NCBI GenBank assembly: GCA_014762485.1
Contig: JABURU010000356.1
Location: 1-5,384 of the forward strand
Reading direction: 5' to 3'
Length of the DNA stretch: 5,384 nucleotides
Source of the DNA: Gammaproteobacteria bacterium
Lineage (GTDB): Bacteria; Pseudomonadota; Gammaproteobacteria; Thiohalospirales; Thiohalospiraceae
Shown here: in pieces, positions 1 through 5,384 of the stretch
How the letters are laid out: every line of letters starts with the position of its first letter
Numbering within the stretch: position 1 is the first letter of the stretch
Position numbers and translations under genes: made by a program
The notes under the pieces: model-generated
Told to the model about the DNA's origin: nothing
The model's input: the letters and a program-made list of their open reading frames with translations, nothing else
Databases searched by the model: none

Positions 1-1247
1 GGATAATGCATTTCCAGCGACTCCACCGGAGTGTTCAGGGTATTGGTCATGTGGGTTTGTACCGCGCTTTGGCCAGCGGTTTGTGCCCCGGCCCCCATAC
101 CACCACCGATGGTCTCGTAATAGCTCCAGCTTTGACCTGTCTGGTTCGACCCCATAGCGAGGTTATTCATGCTGCCATGGCTGGCGGCCGGCATGCGCTC
201 CGGGATCGCCTGCGCCAGGGCCCCCATCACGACATCCACCACCCGGGTACTGGTCTCCACGTTGCCGGCGGCCACCGCGGCGGGGCGAGTGGCATTGACC
301 AGGCAGCCTTCTGGCGCGGTTAAGCTAATGGGCCGGAAGGTGCCGGCACAGGCCGGGGTTTGCTCTGGCATCAGGCAGCGAAAAACATAAAACACCCCAG
401 CGGCGGCGACGGATAGCGGACTGTTGATATTGCCCGCGACCTGACTCGCAGTGCCGGTAAAATCCACATGTATACGGCCTGCCTGTGCCGTGATCGTCAC
501 TGCAATCGGTATGTTTGCGGTGCCTTGCCCATCATCGTCCATGTAATCGGTAAACTGGTATTCACCATCGGGAATATCCTGCAGGCTGGCCTGGGCCAGT
601 CTCTCACCATAGTGATTCAGTGCCGCTAGCCCCTCCAGGTAGTCCCCTATACCCAGGATAGAGGCCAGTTCCGTCAGCCGCTTTACCCCAGACTGGTTAG
701 CACTGACTTGCGCAGTAAAGTCGCCTTCACTGTGCACCGGGTTTTGCGTCACACCAATGATCGACGCCATGACCTCGCGTTGCAGTGTATGAGCCCGGTA
801 GAGGTGAGTGGGTGGAATAATGATGCCTTCTTCTTCCAGCTGCGAGGAGATAGGCATAGAGCCGGGGGTAGAGGCCCCGATATCGGCATGATGGGCACGA
901 TTGACGACAAAGCCGATCAATTGCCCCTGGATAAATACCGGCGCAATCAGGGTGACATCCGGTAGATGCGTGCCCCCCAGATAAGGATCGTTGACCACCA
1001 CCATATCTCCGGCCTGCCAGCTCAAACGGCGGACGATGTCACGCATCGCGTAGGCCATACTTCCCAGGTGCACCGGGATATGTGCCGCCTGGGCACTCAG
1101 CTCGCCTTCGGCGTCAAACACGGCACAGGAGAAATCCAGCCGGTCCTTAATGTTGGGAGAGAAGGCCGAGCGCCTTAACACCGCCCCCATTTCGTCACAT
1201 ACGGCTTCGATACGACTGGAGAAAATACTAAGTGCAATGGGGTTCAT
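1..1247 (-). CDS. hyuB: Hydantoinase B / 5-oxoprolinase B-type subunit, 3' end outside the window
   Basis: The minus strand is open for 415 complete codons from ATG at 1247 to the left edge with no stop. The protein begins MNPIALSIFSSRIEAVCDEM. Family hallmarks I can see are NDPYLGGTHLPDV (residues 86-98), RAHHADIGASTPGSMP (117-132), a glycine-rich GGGMGAG (381-387) and HMTNTLNTPVESLE (399-412). These match the HyuB / acetone carboxylase alpha-like family. Members cleave or carboxylate with ATP in the cytoplasm, usually with a HyuA partner, acting on hydantoins, 5-oxoproline or related compounds. His94, Asp97, His119, His120 and Asp122 are candidate metal or active-site residues. Family members are usually somewhat over 500 residues, so roughly the last fifth is missing. 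An in-frame TGA at 1256-1254 makes ATG 1247 the first usable ATG; the ribosome site is weak. No hyuA precedes it, so any partner gene would lie downstream, off the window. Substrate cannot be told from sequence. Confidence 0.9.
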   Translation of the reverse strand, partial: MNPIALSIFSSRIEAVCDEMGAVLRRSAFSPNIKDRLDFSCAVFDAEGELSAQAAHIPVHLGSMAYAMRDIVRRLSWQAGDMVVVNDPYLGGTHLPDVTLIAPVFIQGQLIGFVVNRAHHADIGASTPGSMPISSQLEEEGIIIPPTHLYRAHTLQREVMASIIGVTQNPVHSEGDFTAQVSANQSGVKRLTELASILGIGDYLEGLAALNHYGERLAQASLQDIPDGEYQFTDYMDDDGQGTANIPIAVTITAQAGRIHVDFTGTASQVAGNINSPLSVAAAGVFYVFRCLMPEQTPACAGTFRPISLTAPEGCLVNATRPAAVAAGNVETSTRVVDVVMGALAQAIPERMPAASHGSMNNLAMGSNQTGQSWSYYETIGGGMGAGAQTAGQSAVQTHMTNTLNTPVESLEMHY

Positions 1248-1265
1248 ACCGGCTCATTTAAAATA

Positions 1266-1279
1266 TTTTGTTCACAAAA
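1266..1279. repeat. 6-2-6 inverted repeat upstream of hyuB, possible operator
   Basis: TTTTGT-TC-ACAAAA is a perfect inverted repeat with a 2-base centre. It ends 18 bases upstream of the hyuB start, in the region shared with the divergent membrane-protein gene. Its position suits a repressor site or part of the hyuB promoter region. It is short and AT-rich, so chance is a real alternative. No known regulator motif is recognised. Confidence 0.3.
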
Positions 1280-1293
1280 AAGACAGCTTATTA

Positions 1294-1322
1294 TTGCATT
1301 GAGGGAGACTCTGGCCTACCCT
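1294..1322 (+). promoter_or_regulatory. Weak candidate sigma70 promoter for the PuuD-like gene
   Basis: TTGCAT (1294-1299) and TACCCT (1317-1322) are separated by 17 bases and lie about 70 bases upstream of the start at 1395. The -35 matches the consensus fairly well and the -10 poorly. Two copies of TGGCCTA (1312-1318 and 1326-1332) lie across the -10 and likely start site and could be a regulator's direct repeat. This is inference from spacing only. Confidence 0.25.
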
Positions 1323-1394
1323 AAATGGCCTAGTAAATAACTCGGCTATCGTTTTCTGATTGCCATTTAAAAACAAATCGAGGGATGAATCATC

Positions 1395-1985
1395 ATGAAT
1401 CCGCTGTTGACAATTAAAGGTACCATCATCACTGGTATCATTCTTGCCATTATCGCCATCTTTGTACTTGGCCCTGCTGGTGGCGCTAATCCTTGGGAAT
1501 TCTGGGTATGGATGCATGTTCTGGTAGGTATTACCTGGATTGGTCTACTGTACTACTTCAATTTCGTTCAGGTTCCTGCGATGCCTGCTGCCAAGGCTGA
1601 TGGCACTGCTGCGGGTATCACCAAGCACATCGCCCCTCGCGCCCTGCTGTGGTTCCGTTGGGCGGCTGTCGCCACCTGGTTGACTGGCGCGCTGGCTCTG
1701 GAAGCTTTGCATACTGCTCCAGGTTCCGGCTTTGTTGCTGCCTTTGCCTTTGCCGCTGGCTTCGAAACCATCGGTCTGGGTGCCTGGTTGGGTACCATCA
1801 TGCTGTTTAATGTATGGGTACTGATCTGGCCAAACCAGAAGAAGGTTCTGGGTATGGTTGATGCCTCTGATGAAGAAAAAGCAAGTGCTGCCAAGGTTGC
1901 CCTGCTGGCATCTCGTACCAACACCGCACTGTCTATCCCCATGATCCTGGCGATGACAGCACACGGACACGGCCTGCCATTCTAA
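1395..1985 (+). CDS. Stand-alone PuuD-type (urate oxidase N-terminal domain) membrane protein
   Basis: The 196-residue product has about five hydrophobic segments, near residues 8-28, 35-58, 84-105, 112-146 and 177-192. The segment WMHVLVGITWIGLLYYFNF (39-57) and the later FNVWVLIWPNQKKV (138-151) resemble the membrane domain of PuuD-type urate hydroxylases (Urate_ox_N family). In full-length PuuD this inner-membrane domain is followed by a C-terminal cytochrome c. Here the protein stops after the membrane part, and there is no CxxCH motif, so electron transfer to a fused haem c is not possible. His41, His78, His106, His190 and His192 are possible haem or metal ligands; His41 sits in the second segment. 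The start is ATG 1395 with GAGGG at 1380-1384, ten bases upstream. Codon choice (CTG, GGT, CGT, ACC, AAG) suggests strong expression. The family assignment is fairly sure; urate hydroxylase activity is not. Confidence 0.75.
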   Translation: MNPLLTIKGTIITGIILAIIAIFVLGPAGGANPWEFWVWMHVLVGITWIGLLYYFNFVQVPAMPAAKADGTAAGITKHIAPRALLWFRWAAVATWLTGALALEALHTAPGSGFVAAFAFAAGFETIGLGAWLGTIMLFNVWVLIWPNQKKVLGMVDASDEEKASAAKVALLASRTNTALSIPMILAMTAHGHGLPF

Positions 1986-2009
1986 TTTCTGGCACCGCCC
2001 GAAATAAAC

Positions 2010-2040
2010 AAAAAGCCCGGCCAGTGTGCCGGGCTTTTTT
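2010..2040 (+). terminator. Intrinsic terminator after the PuuD-like gene
   Basis: AAAAAGCCCGGC (2010-2021) pairs perfectly with GCCGGGCTTTTT (2028-2039) around a 6-base loop, CAGTGT, giving a 12-bp stem with a GC-rich core followed by a T run. The A run on the 5' side means it could also stop transcription from the opposite strand. It starts 24 bases after the stop codon and separates this gene from argDF. Confidence 0.93.
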
Positions 2041-2082
2041 GTTTATAATTATAACCAACTGATATTACTATACTTTTTATCA

Positions 2083-2111
2083 TTGAAAATCGCTTACCAT
2101 CTCTATAAGAT
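2083..2111 (+). promoter_or_regulatory. Candidate argD promoter
   Basis: TTGAAA (2083-2088) is followed by TATAAGAT (2104-2111). Read as TATAAG the spacer is 15 bases; read as TAAGAT it is 17. Either places the transcript start near 2115-2119, giving a leader of about 55-60 bases before the argD start. It lies just downstream of the preceding terminator, as expected for an independent operon promoter. No clear E. coli-type ARG box is visible. Confidence 0.5.
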
Positions 2112-2114
2112 GGT
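2096..2114. repeat. 7-5-7 inverted repeat over the argD -10 element
   Basis: ACCATCT (2096-2102) and AGATGGT (2108-2114) are perfect inverted repeats around CTATA, so the palindrome covers the proposed -10 element. A protein bound here would block RNA polymerase, which makes it an operator candidate for control of argDF. A longer-range pair, AACCAAC (2053-2059) and GTTGGTT (2113-2119), overlaps its right arm. The regulator is unknown. Confidence 0.4.
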
Positions 2115-2130
2115 TGGTTTTTCACGATAT

Positions 2131-2158
2131 AGCAGTCTTACTTTTGGGCTGCTTTTTT
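2131..2158 (+). promoter_or_regulatory. Terminator-like hairpin in the argD leader, possible attenuator
   Basis: AGCAGTCT (2131-2138) can pair with GGGCTGCT (2146-2153), an 8-bp stem with two G-T wobbles and a 7-base loop, running straight into six T residues (2153-2158). That is the form of a weak intrinsic terminator, placed inside the leader and ending five bases before the argD ribosome site. It could be an attenuator, or a second terminator backing up the one at 2010-2040. No competing antiterminator is obvious. Confidence 0.4.
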
Positions 2159-2162
2159 GTTT

Positions 2163-2168
2163 GCGGAG
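2163..2168 (+). promoter_or_regulatory. argD ribosome binding site
   Basis: GCGGAG lies six bases before ATG 2175 and decides the start. The same frame is open upstream to a TTG at 2157, but that codon is inside the T run of the leader hairpin and has no ribosome site of its own. Confidence 0.7.
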
Positions 2169-2174
2169 CACATC

Positions 2175-3350
2175 ATGTCGGACACACTGATGAACACCTA
2201 TGGTCGGTTACCCGTCGCCTTTGAGAAAGGTGAAGGCGCACGCCTGTGGGACAGTGAAGGCAAAGAGTACCTGGATGCCTTGAGTGGTATCGCCGTTTGT
2301 GGCCTGGGCCATGCCCATCCGGCCGTCACCCAGGCTTTGTGTGAACAGGCGGGCAAGCTGGTACACACCTCGAACCTGTATGGCATTCCAAACCAGCAAG
2401 CGCTGGCGGATCGGCTGACCAGCCTCTCTGGCATGGATCGTGTGTTCTTTTCCAACTCCGGAGCCGAGGCGAACGAGGCGGCGATCAAGTTAGCGCGCCT
2501 GTACGGCCATAATAAGGGCATCACCAACCCAACCATCATTGTGACCAATGGTAGCTTCCATGGCCGTACCATGGCGACCCTGACGGCGACCGGCAACCGC
2601 AAGGTTCAGGCCGGTTTTGAGCCACTGGTACAGGGCTTTGCGCGTGTTGATTACAACGATCTGGATGGCATCCGCAATGTCGCCAGTAACAATCACAATG
2701 TTGTCGCCGTGATGGTCGAGCCGGTAACCGGCGAAGGCGGAATTGCGATTCCCGATGAAGACTACCTGACCGGTATACGTGAGATTTGTGACGAACATGG
2801 CTGGCTAATGATGCTAGACGAGATCCAGACCGGCATGGGCCGTACTGGTGAAATGTTTGCCTTCCAGCACAGTAATGTCATACCCGATGTAATGACCCTG
2901 GCCAAAGGCCTGGGCAACGGTGTCCCCATCGGCGCCTGTGTAGCACGCGGCGATGCAGCCGAGGTGCTACAACCCGGCAAGCATGGCTCTACCTTTGGCG
3001 GTAATCCGCTGGTCTGTGCGGTGGCCCTGGCCGTGGTCAACACCCTCGAACAGGATAAGCTGGTGGCCCGTGCCGCCGAACTGGGTCAACGCATGCTGGA
3101 TGGCTTTAGTGTCAGGTTGGCGGATGTTGATGCGGTCAACGAGTTTCGTGGCCAGGGATTGATGCTGGGCATTGAGCTGGATCGCCCCTGTGGCGAGCTA
3201 GTAGGCACGGCACTGGAACAAGGCCTACTAATTAATGTGACCGCCGACTCCGTGGTACGCCTGCTGCCACCACTGATACTGTCTGATCAGCAGGCAGACA
3301 CTATTGTTGAAAAGGTTTCCGACCTGATACGTGAATTCGTAACGGCCTGA
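2175..3350 (+). CDS. argD: Acetylornithine aminotransferase
   Basis: This 391-residue protein is a class III PLP-dependent aminotransferase, close to the usual ArgD length of about 400. It transfers an amino group from glutamate to N-acetylglutamate semialdehyde to make N-acetylornithine in the cytoplasm, and ArgD enzymes often also serve the succinyl-diaminopimelate step of lysine synthesis. Visible motifs are the cofactor-phosphate segment SNSGAEANE (93-101), SFHGRT (127-132), the LDEIQTGMGRTG segment (214-225) with Asp215 for the pyridine nitrogen, the Schiff-base lysine Lys244 in LAKGLGNGVPIGA (242-254), HGSTFGGNPL (270-279) and the substrate-side Arg363 in VRLLPPL (362-368). The start at 2175 is chosen for the GCGGAG site. 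The gene ends with TGA followed at once by TAG, and argF begins 17 bases later, so the two are almost certainly cotranscribed. Related 4-aminobutyrate or ornithine aminotransferases are less likely given the argF neighbour. Confidence 0.95.
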   Translation: MSDTLMNTYGRLPVAFEKGEGARLWDSEGKEYLDALSGIAVCGLGHAHPAVTQALCEQAGKLVHTSNLYGIPNQQALADRLTSLSGMDRVFFSNSGAEANEAAIKLARLYGHNKGITNPTIIVTNGSFHGRTMATLTATGNRKVQAGFEPLVQGFARVDYNDLDGIRNVASNNHNVVAVMVEPVTGEGGIAIPDEDYLTGIREICDEHGWLMMLDEIQTGMGRTGEMFAFQHSNVIPDVMTLAKGLGNGVPIGACVARGDAAEVLQPGKHGSTFGGNPLVCAVALAVVNTLEQDKLVARAAELGQRMLDGFSVRLADVDAVNEFRGQGLMLGIELDRPCGELVGTALEQGLLINVTADSVVRLLPPLILSDQQADTIVEKVSDLIREFVTA

Positions 3351-3367
3351 TAGGGAGTATAGAGAGA

Positions 3368-4270
3368 ATGTCAGCACGTCATTTTCTGACACTAATGGAT
3401 CTGTCCGCGGACGAATTTCGCCAGTTAATTCAACGCGCCATTGAGCTAAAGGCCATCGTGCGTAATGGCGAGATCCATGAGCCACTAAAAAACAAGGTGA
3501 TGGGGATGATCTTCGAGAAATCCTCTACCCGTACCCGCGTATCATTTGAGACCGGTATGGCCCAGTTTGGTGGTCATGCCATCTTTCTCTCGCCTCGTGA
3601 TACCCAACTGGGCCGTGGCGAGCCGATAGAAGACAGCGCCAAGGTGCTATCACGCATGGTCGATGTGATCATGATCCGTACCTTTGAGCATGAAAAGATT
3701 GAGACCTTTGCCAAGCACTCACAGGTTCCCGTGATTAACGCCCTGACCGATATGTATCACCCCTGCCAGTTGTTGGCAGATATGCAGGCCTACTGGGAGC
3801 ATCGTGGTGATATCCAAGGCAAGACCGTCACCTGGGTAGGGGACGGCAACAACATGTGTCACTCCTATATCAATGCCGCGCGCCAGCTGGACTTTAAACT
3901 GAACATCGCCTGTCCCGAAGGCTTTGATCCAGATAGAGAGTTAATGGCCGCAGCAGGTAACCATGCCGAGATCATTCGTGACCCGATGCAGGCATGCGAA
4001 GGCTCTGACCTGGTAGTGACCGATGTCTGGGCCAGCATGGGCCAGGAAGAGGAACAAAAGCAACGCGAAGCCGCTTTTGCCCACTACCAGGTAGACAGTA
4101 AGATGATGGCACAGGCCAACAGTGATGCCCTGTTCATGCATTGCCTGCCTGCCCATCGGGGCGAAGAGGTCTCGGCAGAGGTTATTGATGGCGCACAAAG
4201 TGTGGTCTGGGATGAAGCCGAAAATCGTCTACATGCGCAAAAGGCCTTACTGGAGCTGTTAATGACATAA
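3368..4270 (+). CDS. argF: Ornithine carbamoyltransferase (anabolic type)
   Basis: The 300-residue product catalyses carbamoyl phosphate + ornithine to citrulline + phosphate in the cytoplasm, normally as a trimer. The carbamoyl-phosphate loop SSTRTR (52-57) is intact, as are HPCQ (131-134), the ornithine-side segment DVWASMGQE (219-227) with the SMG loop, and HCLPAHRG (258-265) with the catalytic Cys259. WVGDGNNMCHS (156-166) is the conserved link into the second domain. The length fits the short bacterial anabolic form rather than the approximately 335-residue E. coli or catabolic forms. The start is ATG 3368, with GGGAG at 3353-3357 ten bases upstream. It is the second gene of the operon with argD. 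No arcA or arcC is nearby, which also argues for biosynthesis. argG, which often follows in related genomes, is absent here. Confidence 0.96.
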   Translation: MSARHFLTLMDLSADEFRQLIQRAIELKAIVRNGEIHEPLKNKVMGMIFEKSSTRTRVSFETGMAQFGGHAIFLSPRDTQLGRGEPIEDSAKVLSRMVDVIMIRTFEHEKIETFAKHSQVPVINALTDMYHPCQLLADMQAYWEHRGDIQGKTVTWVGDGNNMCHSYINAARQLDFKLNIACPEGFDPDRELMAAAGNHAEIIRDPMQACEGSDLVVTDVWASMGQEEEQKQREAAFAHYQVDSKMMAQANSDALFMHCLPAHRGEEVSAEVIDGAQSVVWDEAENRLHAQKALLELLMT

Positions 4271-4285
4271 GCCGCCAACCGGCTT
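4269..4285 (+). repeat. Short hairpin overlapping the argF stop codon
   Basis: AAGCCG (4269-4274) and CGGCTT (4280-4285) form a 6-bp stem with a CCAAC loop. The 5' arm includes the last two bases of the argF stop codon. There is no T run after it. It sits one base from the larger hairpin that follows, so the two may act together in ending or protecting the argDF transcript. Confidence 0.5.
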
Positions 4286-4286
4286 C

Positions 4287-4319
4287 CATAGACCGGGGTC
4301 AACCCAACCCCGGTCTATG
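4287..4319 (+). terminator. Strong stem-loop after argF, without a T run
   Basis: CATAGACCGGGGT (4287-4299) pairs perfectly with ACCCCGGTCTATG (4307-4319), a 13-bp stem with a 7-base loop. The stem is long and stable, but the bases that follow (CTCACCGC) are not T-rich. It is therefore not a standard intrinsic terminator. It may stop transcription with help, or protect the 3' end of the argDF mRNA. The symmetrical structure could act in both directions. Confidence 0.6.
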
Positions 4320-4400
4320 CTCACCGCAAACGCTATCTTCATCTCTCCATCCAACCAATACCCGCTTAATACTCATTAATTATCAAACATATTCACCCCA

Positions 4401-4411
4401 TAGATTATCTA
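4401..4411. repeat. 5-1-5 palindrome upstream of the Sel1-repeat gene
   Basis: TAGAT-T-ATCTA is a perfect palindrome in the AT-rich gap before the Sel1-repeat gene, about 80 bases before its start. It is an operator candidate only by position; nothing else supports it. No good promoter pair could be fixed in this gap. Confidence 0.2.
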
Positions 4412-4423
4412 GCAGCTAATACT

Positions 4424-4438
4424 TGCATGAAGCATGCA
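4424..4438. repeat. 6-3-6 inverted repeat in the Sel1-gene leader
   Basis: TGCATG (4424-4429) and CATGCA (4433-4438) form a short inverted repeat around AAG. The related GCATGC occurs again at 4487-4492, over the chosen start codon of the Sel1-repeat gene, so the motif could pair with the start region in the mRNA. Its role is unknown and chance is possible. Confidence 0.25.
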
Positions 4439-4488
4439 GCCAATCTGGATCACTGGTGGTCAGCAACAAGATCACATACACTTTCTGC

Positions 4489-5097
4489 ATGCGATACCAA
4501 AATTACCTTTTCTTACTACTTATGGCTGTTTCTGGCAGCCTGCCCCTGGCAGCGATTTCCGGCCCATTAGAAGATGGCTACCAGGCTTTTCAAGCGGGTA
4601 ACTTTCGTCAAGCCGCACAGCTCTGGCAACCACTGGCAGAGCAAGATAATCCTGATGCCCAGTTCAACCTGGGGTTACTCTACGCACAAGGGAAAGGGGT
4701 TACAAAGGAGCCACGTCAAGCACTGAGATGGTACTTAAGAGCGGCTGAAAATGGCCATGCCGAAGCACAGTTTAATCTGGGCGATATGTTATTTAATGGC
4801 CGAGGTGTCTTTGCCAGCCGTAAAGAAGCCCGGCACTGGTGGGAACAGTCGGCGGCACAAAATTTTGTCCCTGCCCAGTTTAACCTCGGTATTATGTATC
4901 TCTATGGACATGCTGGTGAAATAAATACCCGTGAAGGTTTGCGACTCATTAACCTGGCGGCAAAGTCAAACCACAGGCCAGCCCTGCTCGCCCTGAGTCG
5001 CATCTATGGTGAGGGCTTATTTGGCGTGGAAAAAGACCGTGCACTCGCCATTTACTGGAAGCGTTTGTACAAGGAAAAAAGCGCGCCGCTACAGTAA
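4489..5097 (+). CDS. Exported Sel1-repeat (TPR-like) protein
   Basis: The 202-residue product starts with a likely signal peptide: MRYQNYLFLLLMAVSGSLPL then AAISG, with cleavage likely around residues 22-25. The mature part begins with a TPR-like helix pair (about 27-55: GYQAFQAGNFRQAAQLW) and continues with Sel1-like repeats starting near residues 56, 92, 128 and 164. The first three share the phrase AQFNLG. Such repeats form a curved helical solenoid that binds other proteins, so the role is probably as a periplasmic adaptor; no catalytic motif is seen. ATG 4489 is chosen because it gives a proper signal peptide. The frame is open back to a TTG at 4423, but that would put 22 polar residues in front of the hydrophobic core. 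No strong ribosome site precedes either start. It follows argF by more than 200 bases and is probably its own unit. No specific partner or function is recognised. Confidence 0.82.
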   Translation: MRYQNYLFLLLMAVSGSLPLAAISGPLEDGYQAFQAGNFRQAAQLWQPLAEQDNPDAQFNLGLLYAQGKGVTKEPRQALRWYLRAAENGHAEAQFNLGDMLFNGRGVFASRKEARHWWEQSAAQNFVPAQFNLGIMYLYGHAGEINTREGLRLINLAAKSNHRPALLALSRIYGEGLFGVEKDRALAIYWKRLYKEKSAPLQ

Positions 5098-5250
5098 ACC
5101 TTGATAAGAAAGCTATTTCCGTTTGACGGTGGTTCGGCTATCCTAGTCACTCGCGCGGTTTGCCAACTTGTGAAAACAGTAACAGAAAAATAATCACCGC
5201 TATCGACATAATAGACTTAACCAAAAGCAACTTAAATAACTGCCAGAACT

Positions 5251-5384
5251 ATGAAAAAATTATTTGTAATCTCGCTATTAATGCTCTCCATCATGGGCAG
5301 CGCCCTGGCCGAAACCCTGTTCATAAAAGATGTGCTCTATATTTCATTAAGGGAAGGTCCGGGCAACAAGTATCCGGCTATCAA
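5251..5384 (+). CDS. Exported SH3-domain protein (YgiM / TIGR04211-like), 5' part only
   Basis: The frame opens at ATG 5251 and runs to the right edge for 44 full codons. The product starts with a clear signal peptide, MKKLFVISLLMLSIMGSALA, with an ALA-E cleavage site after residue 20. The mature start ETLFIKDVLYISLREGPGNK followed by YPAI looks like the first strands of a bacterial SH3 domain: the LREGPGNKYPAI stretch matches the usual 'RSGPG..Y..I' pattern of YgiM-type proteins. Those have an SH3 domain followed by a coiled coil and a C-terminal membrane helix, none of which can be seen here. The ribosome site is weak. In the 153-base gap upstream, TTGTGA (5168-5173) and AATAAT (5189-5194), 15 bases apart, are the best but weak promoter candidate. 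No terminator for the Sel1-repeat gene is visible there. Confidence 0.75.
   Translation, partial: MKKLFVISLLMLSIMGSALAETLFIKDVLYISLREGPGNKYPAI

Noticed and set aside
6..1178. Plus-strand open frames of 70-105 codons
   Set aside because: They lie opposite the long hyuB-like frame, which has recognisable family motifs; the translations are low-complexity and look like antisense shadows.
1272..1970. Minus-strand open frames over the PuuD-like gene, up to 141 codons
   Set aside because: The plus-strand frame has a good ribosome site, membrane segments and family motifs; the minus-strand products show no domain signal.
2043..2054. TTATAATTATAA, a perfect 12-base palindrome
   Set aside because: Composed only of A and T in an AT-rich gap, so it is likely to arise by chance; no spacing to a promoter supports an operator.
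2157..2174. Upstream TTG start for argD adding six residues
   Set aside because: The TTG lies in the T run of the leader hairpin, has no ribosome site, and would place GCGGAG inside the coding region; ATG 2175 is well placed after that site.
2110..2190. A 26-codon open frame over the argD leader with three arginine codons, a possible leader peptide
   Set aside because: Its ATG lies in the proposed -10 region, upstream of the likely transcript start, and has no ribosome site; the arginine codons (CGA, CGG, CGG) are scattered rather than clustered.
2198..4302. Minus-strand frames and one alternative plus-strand frame (2953-3162) over argD and argF
   Set aside because: argD and argF keep all their catalytic motifs in one frame each without interruption; the other frames are shadows.
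4423..4488. Upstream TTG start for the Sel1-repeat protein
   Set aside because: It would add 22 mostly polar residues ahead of the hydrophobic signal sequence; ATG 4489 gives a normal signal peptide.

Overview
The window looks like a stretch of a gammaproteobacterial chromosome. The evidence is an argD-argF arginine operon with a short (300-residue) ornithine carbamoyltransferase, a YgiM-like SH3 exported protein, and moderate GC content with AT-rich intergenic gaps. The genus cannot be set from sequence alone. I see no mobile element, tRNA, rRNA or CRISPR array. Most of the region is ordinary housekeeping and accessory chromosome.

Layout, left to right. Positions 1-1247, minus strand: the first 415 codons of a hydantoinase B / 5-oxoprolinase B family gene (hyuB-like), whose 3' end lies beyond the left edge. 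Positions 1248-1394: a divergent intergenic region with a small inverted repeat. Positions 1395-1985, plus strand: a 196-residue multi-pass membrane protein resembling the membrane domain of urate hydroxylase PuuD but without its C-terminal cytochrome c domain. It is written in codons typical of highly expressed genes and closed by a clear intrinsic terminator (2010-2040). Positions 2041-2174: a promoter and leader region with a palindrome over the -10 element and a terminator-like hairpin just before the argD ribosome binding site. Positions 2175-3350 argD and 3368-4270 argF form a two-gene operon, ended by two tandem hairpins (4269-4319). Positions 4489-5097: an exported Sel1-repeat protein. 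Positions 5251-5384: the first 44 codons of an exported SH3-domain protein that runs off the right edge.

How the genes work together. ArgD makes N-acetylornithine, and ArgF converts ornithine (after deacetylation) to citrulline, so the pair covers two central steps of arginine synthesis. The deacetylation and argG/argH steps are not encoded here. The hyuB-like gene and the PuuD-like gene share a divergent intergenic region. A link through urate, allantoin and other hydantoin-ring chemistry is tempting but only inferred. The Sel1 and SH3 proteins both carry N-terminal export signals and probably act in the envelope, but the sequence does not show a common function.

The points most worth a second look are the stand-alone PuuD-type membrane domain next to a hydantoinase subunit, and the possible attenuator in front of argD. 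I did not find a convincing wholly new system.
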